Assembly: GCA_038247465.1 (NCBI GenBank)
Contig: JBBRUV010000041.1
Span: forward strand, 1 to 19,329
Source of the DNA: JBBRNH01 sp038247465
Lineage (GTDB): Bacteria > Bacteroidota > Bacteroidia > Cytophagales > Spirosomataceae
Direction: 5' to 3'
Length of the DNA: 19,329 bases
Every line of letters starts with the position of its first letter. Within the stretch, counting starts at the first letter, position 1. Shown here piece by piece: positions 13,926-19,329 of this stretch. The position numbers and the translations under genes are program-made. The notes beneath the pieces are model-generated. The model saw only the letters and a list, made by a program, of their open reading frames with translations, had not been told where the DNA came from and made no database searches.

Positions 13926-14952
13926 AAACGGAATAAGTGATTAGTAGCTCTCGAATTTCGGCGGGCGTGGCCGTTCCGGTTTGCCCAAGTTTTTGCACGG
14001 TTACGGCTGCAGCCAGATTTGCAACCCGCAACGCTTGTGGTGGTGTAGCCCCGGCACTCAGGGCAGCCGCCAAAGCCGCGACAACCGTATCGCCCGCCCC
14101 CACCGTGTCGAGCGGGCCGGGGAGGGTCAGCCCGTCCACCGACCAGGTATCGTGGTTGTTGATATAAACGATACCGGATTGGCCCCGCGTCACCACCAGC
14201 GCACCGCCGATTTGTTTGGATAATGTCCTGCCGTGTTCGAGGCACCAGGCCAAGCCGGGCATTTCAGGAACCGACTGGCCCAGAAAACGGGCCAGTTCGG
14301 TGGTATTTACTTTCAGCGTAACGCCCCGAAGCCGCAAACCCACATCGCGCATATCGGCCACGTAGCAAACTGAGGGATGCTGCCGGATGAGGGCATTTAG
14401 CCGGTCGCTGCGGTCGGCAGTAAGCAGTGGGCACCGGAATTGCTGGTTGATTATCAGCACATCGAGCTGGCGCAACAACTTGTCCAATCGGTTGAGCAAC
14501 TGCTCGAATAGACTGTCGTGCAGGGTGTTCTGGCTTCCGAAGTCAATGCGATTGGCTTCAACAGGCCCCCGCATCGGTTTGGTATAGACACACGTATCCC
14601 AACCGCCGTTGGCCGTCAGGAGGTGATCGGTATGAACGCCGTGTTGGTTGAGCAGGTGACGCATCTCACGCCCGAACAAATCCGGCCCGACGCACCCCAC
14701 GGCCCAGACCTGCTGCACACCGAGGGCCACCAGATTCTGCACCACGTTGCCAGCCGCACCGAGTGAACCGCCCGGTCTGGCTCCCCAATGCACGGTAAGC
14801 CCCGTTTCCAGCGATTGCTCGCCGGTTTCGGGGGTATAGTTGTAGTAGAGATCAAGCGCGAAATCGCCAATGATGCCCACGCGCAACCGGGAAATTCCCT
14901 CAAAAAGCGGCTCTAAATCTTCAGAAGTCTCGGTAAAGTACGTAGCTGTCAT
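13840..14952 (-). CDS. PfkB-family carbohydrate kinase
   Basis: A 370-aa ribokinase-like sugar kinase. I choose ATG 14952 (MTATYFTETSEDLEPLF). The upstream frame from 15105 would add a Cys/Phe-rich stretch unlike the family and cross the divergent promoter region. Core features: RVGIIGDFALDLYY (residues 24-37, substrate-side strand), GARPGGSLGAAGNVVQNLVALG (57-78, the first PfkB signature), then LKVNTTELARF, GALVVTRGQSG and the C-terminal signature LDTVGAGDTVVAALAAALSAG with the anion hole and catalytic base Asp288. The last roughly 27 residues (Pro/Ala/Gly-rich) correspond to the stretch overlapping the AGE gene. The preserved layout resembles fructokinase/HldE-type kinases, but there is no nucleotidyltransferase domain, so it is not a full HldE. 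With the epimerase it probably phosphorylates the isomerised sugar. Confidence 0.85.
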   Translation of the reverse strand: MTATYFTETSEDLEPLFEGISRLRVGIIGDFALDLYYNYTPETGEQSLETGLTVHWGARPGGSLGAAGNVVQNLVALGVQQVWAVGCVGPDLFGREMRHLLNQHGVHTDHLLTANGGWDTCVYTKPMRGPVEANRIDFGSQNTLHDSLFEQLLNRLDKLLRQLDVLIINQQFRCPLLTADRSDRLNALIRQHPSVCYVADMRDVGLRLRGVTLKVNTTELARFLGQSVPEMPGLAWCLEHGRTLSKQIGGALVVTRGQSGIVYINNHDTWSVDGLTLPGPLDTVGAGDTVVAALAAALSAGATPPQALRVANLAAAVTVQKLGQTGTATPAEIRELLITYSVYEPANDSTTPAGNAPAPDPGTAPILGEP

Positions 14953-15038
14953 GGACAAACAGACGAGTTTATCCCACAAAGGCAAAATGCCCGGCTTTAT
15001 ATCATGCTGGTTGGGAAGCATCGGGGGATGGGAGAGTA

Positions 15039-15071
15039 TTTGTCTTCTGAAAAAACAGATCCATATATTTG
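15039..15071 (+). promoter_or_regulatory. Strong Bacteroidota-type promoter (TTTG-N21-TATATTTG)
   Basis: TTTG at 15039-15042 and TATATTTG at 15064-15071 match both consensus boxes perfectly with a 21-nt spacer. It lies in the divergent region between the PfkB kinase and the histidine kinase, pointing right, and the first ATG downstream is at 15091. It probably transcribes the broken signal-peptide gene and then the histidine kinase/regulator genes. This is the best promoter match in the window. Confidence 0.6.
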
Positions 15072-15090
15072 GGCAAACACAATAACCACT

Positions 15091-15370
15091 ATGAAATTTG
15101 TTCACTACTTACTTAATTCTGCTCCTGCCGTTATTAAGCAGTGCCATTGCCTTCGCCCAGATTGGGAGGGGTGGCCAACCCCACCCCTCCACGTGGCAGA
15201 TGCCGTAGTTGCCGCTACTCCCCGCATCGGCCCGCTCGTGTAATTCGCCCAATTCCTGCACGCTCTTTCTCCGTAGTTTCGTAGATAACACAATGGCTAA
15301 GGGCATGGGCCAGTTCGCACCAGTCCCGGCGGGAAACCGCACTAATAACCAGCCACCAGCTACTAACTAA
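15091..15370 (+). pseudogene. Frame-broken small secreted-protein gene upstream of the kinase
   Basis: ATG 15091, well placed 20 nt behind the perfect promoter, begins MKFVHYLL and then goes polar. If one base near 15112 is skipped, the frame instead continues LILLLPLLSSAIAFAQ. That makes a textbook signal peptide with an AFA/Q cleavage site, far too good to be chance. The shifted frame reads IGRGGQPHPSTWQMP to a TAG at 15206. It then stays open to a TAA at 15368-15370 that abuts the kinase ATG, ending GMGQFAPVPAGNRTNNQPPATN. I read this as a decayed gene for a small exported protein, or one with a sequencing error. Except for the hairpin at 15165-15190, I see nothing else in the interval. 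Confidence 0.35.
15165..15190. repeat. 10-bp perfect hairpin in the kinase leader
   Basis: GGAGGGGTGG (15165-15174) pairs perfectly with CCACCCCTCC (15181-15190) over a 6-nt loop. There is no T-run after it, so it is not an obvious terminator. It lies within the broken small gene just after its signal-peptide coding part. It could be an RNA structure attenuating the kinase genes or a lone half of a palindromic repeat of the kind seen elsewhere here. Confidence 0.6.
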
Positions 15371-16477
15371 ATGCCCTGGTCGAAACAAAAATTATACTGG
15401 TTCTGTCAGCTTTTCGGCTGGACGCTCCTCATGGCGGTGGAGTATCTGGCCTATCTGCTCGAAGATGGTTTTGACCCCGACGCGCTTTACTTAGCCCTCG
15501 CCAATATCACGCTTGGTATCACCCTCACGCACCTGTACCGGCTCATGATCAGACGCTGGAACTGGGTGCGATTGCCGTTTTTTAAACTGGCTCCGCGTGT
15601 GCTGATTTCGGTGTTTATGCTGGCCCTGATTATGACGATGGTAAACCTGCCCTTCGACCGGATGATTGTGCCGCAATACATCGTTGACGAACCCTGGGTA
15701 ATGTTCGGCTACCTGATGTCGTGGGGAAAAACCATGCTGGCCTGGGTATTGAGCTATACCGCGTATCATTACGTAGAAGAAACGCGGCAGTATGAAATCG
15801 AGAAAATCCTGCTCAAAACCAGCATCCGTGAGTCAGAAGCAAAGGTGCTGCGGTCGCAACTGAATCCGCATTTTGTGTTTAACGCCCTCAATAGTATTCG
15901 GGCATTGGTGTATGAAGACCCTGCCAAAGCGCAGCAGGGCATCACTCAACTGTCTAATATTCTCCGTAATTCGCTTTTAGCCGACCGGCGGAAAACCGTT
16001 GAACTGCGCGAGGAAATCAAAACCGTTGATGATTATTTAGCCCTCGAAAAAGTCCGTTACGAAGACCGATTGCAGGCCCGTGTTACGCTCGATGCCCGGA
16101 CGCTATTCTGGCAGGTACCGCCGATGATGTTGCAAACGCTGGTCGAGAACGCCATCAAACACGGGGTGTCGCAGGTGGTGGGCGGTGGGTTTGTCGAAGT
16201 CACCTCGCGGCTCGAAGAAACCAACCGGGGCCTGAGCGATCTGTGCCACATCGTGATTCGGAACACCGGAACACTGGGCGACATAAACGAACCGAAATCA
16301 GGTGGTTTCGGGCTGAAAAATACCATACAACGGCTCGAATTGCTGTTTGGGCCGGATGCTACATTCGGCATTATGCAGGAAGCCGAGGGAGTCGTGCGGG
16401 CCGAAGTCATCATCCCGGCTCATTCGGAAGGACTGTTTAAACGGGCAAAAGAAGCGCGGCAACCAGTGGCAAATTGA
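15371..16477 (+). CDS. LytS-type sensor histidine kinase
   Basis: A 368-aa membrane kinase of the His_kinase (PF06580) type that pairs with LytTR regulators. Four predicted membrane helices fill the N-terminus (about residues 10-30, 38-58, 72-93 and 112-134) with very short loops. There is no periplasmic domain, so the signal is probably sensed in or at the membrane. A short coiled linker leads to RSQLNPHFVFNALNSIRALV, with the phosphoacceptor His167 in the L-N-P-H-F-x-F-N-x-L-N motif. The ATPase domain has MMLQTLVENAIKHG (N-box, Asn260) and SGGFGLKNTIQRL (G-box). The response-regulator gene follows 76 nt downstream on the same strand. The ATG at 15371 directly abuts the TAA of the preceding frame (TAAATG), suggesting translational coupling to whatever was encoded there. 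Confidence 0.93.
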   Translation: MPWSKQKLYWFCQLFGWTLLMAVEYLAYLLEDGFDPDALYLALANITLGITLTHLYRLMIRRWNWVRLPFFKLAPRVLISVFMLALIMTMVNLPFDRMIVPQYIVDEPWVMFGYLMSWGKTMLAWVLSYTAYHYVEETRQYEIEKILLKTSIRESEAKVLRSQLNPHFVFNALNSIRALVYEDPAKAQQGITQLSNILRNSLLADRRKTVELREEIKTVDDYLALEKVRYEDRLQARVTLDARTLFWQVPPMMLQTLVENAIKHGVSQVVGGGFVEVTSRLEETNRGLSDLCHIVIRNTGTLGDINEPKSGGFGLKNTIQRLELLFGPDATFGIMQEAEGVVRAEVIIPAHSEGLFKRAKEARQPVAN

Positions 16478-16553
16478 TAACCGTTGGCTTTCGGTCGGCA
16501 GACCAAAAAAAAATTTTTACCCCTTCGTATGACACCCTTTTTTACTTTTTTTC

Positions 16554-17294
16554 ATGAAAACAATTTTAATTGACGACGAACGATTGGCCCGCGCCGAACT
16601 CCGTCGACTGCTCGATAATTTTCCCAAAATTGACATTATCGGCGAGGCTGCCAACGCCGACGAAGCCCTGCCGATGATTGAGACGTTACAACCTGATTTG
16701 CTGTTTCTCGACATTCAGATGCCCGGCAAAAACGGCTTCGAGTTGTTGCAGTCCATCGAAGGCAAAGCCCCGGAGGTGATCTTTACCACTGCTTACGACG
16801 AATACGCCCTGAAAGCATTTGAGGTAAACGCACTTGATTATTTGCTGAAACCCGTTGATTTACAACGGCTTTCAGAAGCCGTTCAGCGCGTAGAAGAAGA
16901 ACTCCAGCACGCCCGCGAAGCCGCCAAAACCCCCGATACGCCCGGCCAGAAAATCCTCGGCCCGATGGATCAGGTGTTTGTTAAAGATGGCGAGAAATGC
17001 TGGTTTGTGCGGCTCGACAAGGTGCGGCTCTTCGAGAGCATGGGCAACTACGTCCGGCTGTTTTTTGACGACCAAAAACCGCTCGTCCTCAAGTCATTAA
17101 ACGCACTCGAAGACCGACTCCACCCCGACACCTACTTCCGGGCTAACCGCAAGCACATTATCAACCTGAATTGGATTGAAAAAATCGAACCCTGGTTCAG
17201 TGGCGGGTTGCTGGTGACGTTGCGCGGTGGGGGCGATAAAATCGAGATCAGCCGCCGACAGGCTATCCGGTTTAAAGAACTGATGAGTTTGTGA
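16554..17294 (+). CDS. LytTR-family response regulator
   Basis: A 246-aa cytoplasmic regulator. The receiver domain (1-120) has the acidic pair in LIDDERLAR, the phosphoacceptor Asp53 in LLFLDIQMPG, the Thr/Ser switch in FTTAYDEYALKAF and Lys99 in YLLKPVD. After a helical linker, the LytTR DNA-binding domain (about 137-246) shows QVFVKDGEKCWFVRLDKV, YVRLFFDDQKPLVLKSLNALEDRL and FRANRKHIINLNWIEKIEPW, all typical. It is the partner of the upstream LytS-type kinase. The 76-nt gap contains an A9T5 tract (16505-16518) and a 14-codon ORF (ATG 16529) whose stop overlaps the regulator start. Such genes usually act on a few nearby or envelope-related targets, so the adjacent lipoprotein and desaturase are candidate targets. 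Confidence 0.94.
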   Translation: MKTILIDDERLARAELRRLLDNFPKIDIIGEAANADEALPMIETLQPDLLFLDIQMPGKNGFELLQSIEGKAPEVIFTTAYDEYALKAFEVNALDYLLKPVDLQRLSEAVQRVEEELQHAREAAKTPDTPGQKILGPMDQVFVKDGEKCWFVRLDKVRLFESMGNYVRLFFDDQKPLVLKSLNALEDRLHPDTYFRANRKHIINLNWIEKIEPWFSGGLLVTLRGGGDKIEISRRQAIRFKELMSL

Positions 17295-17417
17295 ACTACG
17301 CCGTTCGGCTTTAGCCAATGGTATCCCGCAAAAACTGCGCCTGTGCGGATATGATTTCGGGGAGCCGGTTCGTTGTAAAAGCGTTTTCCGGCTTTTCCGT
17401 TTTTCTCTGTACGTTTC

Positions 17418-18044
17418 ATGCAACTTGCTTTTCGGCTCATCACCACACTTGTTCTCTTTGCCTTTTTTGCCGCCTGTCAGCGTCCATACGCGCTCTTTCA
17501 ACGCACCCCCGGCGAGCCGTTTCGGGTTGATATCCGGTCTGAAATTACCCGAAACATTCCGCCCACTGATACAATACCAGAGACTATAATCGCTGATATA
17601 CAGCCTGTTGAGGAGGAATTGCTGGAGGCATCGGCAGCTATTCCCAACCCCTTGAAGGGGCCTTTTGAGTCGCGGACAAGATTAGAATCGGTGGTTTCCC
17701 TGCGACAGAACGCCCCCTTCAGGGGGTTGGGGGTGTCTGCACCTGGTCGGGTAGATCGGTTGGGGATAGAAACCGATCAGCAACCGCGCCCCAAAGCCCG
17801 CAGCAACCGCGAGCCACCCCGCAAAACATTCCGCGAATGGCTGGGTCTGAAACCCCGGCCTCAACTGAACTGGTGGCAACGCATCAGCTGGAAAATCAAA
17901 GCCTCGGTCTTTGTGATTCTCATCGCCGTTGTGTTTGCCATTCTGAATATCAATACGTTAGCCATTATCTTCGGTATTATTGGGGCGGTGTTGCTGGTCA
18001 GTGGCCTTCGGAAAACGTTCAAAGTCAGACGGCCCTGGTTTTAG
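17418..18044 (+). CDS. Lipoprotein with C-terminal membrane helices, unknown function
   Basis: A 208-aa protein I cannot assign to a named family. The N-terminus MQLAFRLITTLVLFAFFAAC is a lipoprotein signal with lipobox FAAC (Cys20). A Pro-rich, low-complexity middle (about 30-150) lacks obvious motifs. It is interrupted in frame at about 75-104 by the products of a palindrome pair (PNPLKG and APFRGLGV). The C-terminus has an aromatic/basic segment (WWQRISWKIK), then two adjacent hydrophobic helices (SVFVILIAVVFAILNI; LAIIFGIIGAVLLVSGL), ending RKTFKVRRPWF. The combination of lipid anchor and terminal membrane hairpin is common among uncharacterised Bacteroidota envelope proteins. It lies 123 nt after the response regulator and before a long inverted repeat. 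No convincing promoter is seen ahead of it. Confidence 0.75.
   Translation: MQLAFRLITTLVLFAFFAACQRPYALFQRTPGEPFRVDIRSEITRNIPPTDTIPETIIADIQPVEEELLEASAAIPNPLKGPFESRTRLESVVSLRQNAPFRGLGVSAPGRVDRLGIETDQQPRPKARSNREPPRKTFREWLGLKPRPQLNWWQRISWKIKASVFVILIAVVFAILNINTLAIIFGIIGAVLLVSGLRKTFKVRRPWF
17643..17731. repeat. Inverted palindrome pair inserted within a coding sequence
   Basis: 17643-17660 contains the hairpin CCCCTTGAAGGGG preceded by CCCAA. 17714-17731 is its reverse complement with one mismatch in 18, and carries the second hairpin CCCCCTTCAGGGGG followed by TTGGG. The organisation (two small palindromes in inverted orientation with an unrelated spacer) is the same as at 8425-8499, with a different sequence. 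Both arms are translated in frame in the lipoprotein gene. Confidence 0.7.
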
Positions 18045-18050
18045 AAAGAA

Positions 18051-18128
18051 GAAAGACGGTTGGACGCAGGAAGAAAGACTAACAGATGACCTTTCAACCG
18101 TCTTTCTTCTTGCGTCCGACCGTCTTTC
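18051..18128. terminator. Long inverted repeat, probable terminator between lipoprotein and desaturase
   Basis: 18051-18079 and 18100-18128 are reverse complements at 27 of 29 positions, and at the RNA level at least one mismatch can be a G-U pair. The spacer is 20 nt. The left arm starts 6 nt after the lipoprotein stop codon and the right arm ends in a T-rich run (CTTTCTTTTG). Together they would fold into a stable terminator. The arm sequence (rich in GAAAGAC, itself repeated within the arm) differs from the other palindromes in the window. Confidence 0.6.
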
Positions 18129-18140
18129 TTTTGTATATTG
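18110..18140 (+). promoter_or_regulatory. Putative desaturase promoter overlapping the inverted repeat
   Basis: TTG at 18110-18112 and TATATTG at 18134-18140 are 21 nt apart, close to the TTTG/TAnnTTTG consensus with one base missing from each box. The ATG of the desaturase is 28 nt downstream. The -33 box lies inside the right arm of the inverted repeat, so termination of one gene and initiation of the next share the same DNA. Confidence 0.35.
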
Positions 18141-18167
18141 TGCGCTCAAATCAAACTACTCCCGTGT

Positions 18168-19208
18168 ATGAAGTCTCTTGGCCCGATCACCGACCCAACG
18201 TTTTTGCCCCAATCTCACTCGGCTACCGACCGTTTTTTCCTGCAATTCATTAAAGACGAGCGCGATTTGCCGTTCTGCTACCTGATGGGGCAGATTTCGG
18301 TTACGCTTGTGCCGCTGGCCGTACTGCTGTTTATGCCGTTTGTGACCGGGTGGCTGTTTGTAGCCGTTGCCGCCGGGCATTTTTACGTCAGTAATTTTCG
18401 GTTCAAAGGCCCCTTCGGGCTGATGCTGCACTGCGCCAGTCACCGCCCGTTGTTCAAGCCCGAATACGAGTGGATGAACTACTACCTGACGTGGTGTCTG
18501 GCTCCGTTTTTCGGCCAAACGCCCGAAACTTATTACAGCCATCACATCGGGATGCACCACCCCGAAAATAACGTTGACCCCGACGACAGCACCACAATGC
18601 CCTATCAGCGCGACAGTCTCCGGGGCTTCCTGACCTATTTCGGGCAGTTTTTTGTCTTCGGTGTGCGCGATTTGCTGGTCTATCTCCGCAGCAAAAACCG
18701 CATGAAACTCGTTTATCGGGCCGTGTTTGGCGAGTTGTGTTTTGTGGTAATGTGCATTGGGCTGTGCTTTGTGAGCATCCCTGCCACGATAATGGTGTTT
18801 TTGCTGCCGTTTGTGATTTACCGGCTCATTGCCATGCTTGGCAACTGGACACAACACGCCTTTGTGGATGCGGCAGACCCGGCCAATCCCTTCAAAAACA
18901 GCATTACCTGCATCAACGTGAAGTACAACCACAAGTGCTGGAACGATGGCTACCACATCAGCCACCACCAACGCCCGGCCATGCACTGGAGCGAACACCC
19001 CACTTTTTTCCAGAAAACACTCGACAAATACGCCCAAAATCAGGCTATTGTCTTCGACGGGCTGGACTTCCTGGGCGTGTTTTACAACCTGATGCGGAAA
19101 CGGTACGACGTGCTGGCAAGCCACGCCGTGAACGTCAACGGTGCCTTCGCAACCGAAGCCGAACTCATTGCCGTTATGCGCTCCCGAACTCGGGCAATTC
19201 ATTCGTAG
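18168..19208 (+). CDS. Membrane fatty-acid desaturase family protein
   Basis: I use ATG 18168 (MKSLGPITDPTFLPQ), giving 346 aa. The frame opens at 18138 on an alternative codon inside the putative -7 box, so the shorter start is better. It is a di-iron integral membrane enzyme of the FA_desaturase superfamily with the three histidine clusters: HCASH at residues 88-92, HHIGMHH at 125-131, and HISHH at 263-267, plus an extra His in GNWTQHAF (230). Membrane segments lie at about 44-72, 106-114, 186-222. Likely role is introducing double bonds into membrane acyl chains (possibly hydroxylation), using O2 and electrons. The substrate is not readable. Transcribed alone from a putative promoter just upstream, behind a two-component system and a lipoprotein. 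Confidence 0.88.
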   Translation: MKSLGPITDPTFLPQSHSATDRFFLQFIKDERDLPFCYLMGQISVTLVPLAVLLFMPFVTGWLFVAVAAGHFYVSNFRFKGPFGLMLHCASHRPLFKPEYEWMNYYLTWCLAPFFGQTPETYYSHHIGMHHPENNVDPDDSTTMPYQRDSLRGFLTYFGQFFVFGVRDLLVYLRSKNRMKLVYRAVFGELCFVVMCIGLCFVSIPATIMVFLLPFVIYRLIAMLGNWTQHAFVDAADPANPFKNSITCINVKYNHKCWNDGYHISHHQRPAMHWSEHPTFFQKTLDKYAQNQAIVFDGLDFLGVFYNLMRKRYDVLASHAVNVNGAFATEAELIAVMRSRTRAIHS

Positions 19209-19329
19209 TGGTTAGTGGGTGGTGGGGGTGCCCCCCCGGGGGGGGGAGAAAAAGTAACCGGGCGGGCGCCCCCCCCCCCAGAAACAACACAAACAACAAC
19301 ACAAAATTTTTTTTGTTTCCAACCAAGGG
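19209..19329. other. Homopolymer-rich window end, likely low-quality sequence
   Basis: After the desaturase stop the sequence becomes runs of G and C (for example G10 and C10), then an A/C-only CAACA-type stretch and a T8 run. No ORF, promoter or terminator can be supported. The composition is unlike any other intergenic stretch here and resembles the unreliable edge of an assembled contig. Confidence 0.6.

Noticed and set aside
13840..14952. PfkB kinase considered as the bifunctional heptose enzyme HldE
   Set aside because: It has no C-terminal nucleotidyltransferase domain and no other heptose genes are nearby.
17295..17417. TACGTTTC just before ATG 17418 as a -7 promoter box
   Set aside because: It touches the start codon and has no -33 box at 19-21 nt, so it cannot serve this ATG.
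18156..19202. 348-codon open frame on the minus strand inside the desaturase
   Set aside because: It mirrors the desaturase almost end to end; the His/Val/Gln-rich product is a codon-complement artefact while the sense frame has all three His boxes.

Overview
The window looks like a chromosomal segment from a member of the phylum Bacteroidota, most likely a Cytophagales/Spirosoma-type genome of moderate-to-high GC. Four things point there. The housekeeping order is SpoT/Rel, Fur, PurA. LytS-type kinase and LytTR regulator genes are adjacent. Several lipoproteins have short Bacteroidota-style lipoboxes. Several gene starts are preceded by the phylum's TTTG / TAnnTTTG promoter pattern. This placement is inferred from gene content; no search was run.

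Left end (1-1515, minus strand): the 5' tip of an unknown gene, then a visibly more AT-rich two-gene cassette. Its first gene belongs to the TIGR04255 family and is split by a 1-nt frameshift. Its second gene, 2 nt downstream, is cut by an in-frame TAA. Both look decayed or mis-sequenced.

Core operon (1623-6363, minus strand): a bifunctional (p)ppGpp enzyme (Rel/SpoT), a Fur-family regulator, a PD-(D/E)XK-like protein of unknown function, and adenylosuccinate synthetase (purA). Gaps are 9, 25 and 12 nt. Divergent from it are an App1-like (DUF2183) phosphatase, a DUF4136 lipoprotein and a Uma2-family putative endonuclease.

Palindrome-rich, remodelled zone (8425-12533): Uma2 has a pair of mutually inverted hairpins on its left and a roughly 271-bp, nearly perfect inverted-repeat element on its right. 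The right-hand element abuts a truncated S41-peptidase C-terminus. Possible 5-bp flanking duplications and an in-frame join across them suggest it inserted there. An exported SAM-methyltransferase-like protein and an M23 lipoprotein peptidase with SH3-like repeats follow. Then comes a deletion chimera in which the 5' half of a YciI gene is joined to the 3' half of a TMEM175/DUF1211 channel gene.

Right part (12657-19208): a PfkB kinase and AGE-family sugar epimerase overlap by 86 nt and probably form a sugar-use module. Divergent from them, a very good Bacteroidota promoter reads into a signal-peptide gene whose frame is broken. A LytS-type histidine kinase, LytTR response regulator, lipoprotein with a palindrome pair inserted in frame, and fatty-acid desaturase follow. 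A long inverted repeat separates the last two. The final ~120 nt are homopolymer-rich and resemble a poor contig end.

No rRNA, tRNA, CRISPR array or complete transposon is visible. The most unusual signal is the density of structurally similar but sequence-distinct palindrome pairs, at four or five loci in 11 kb, one of them inside a coding sequence.
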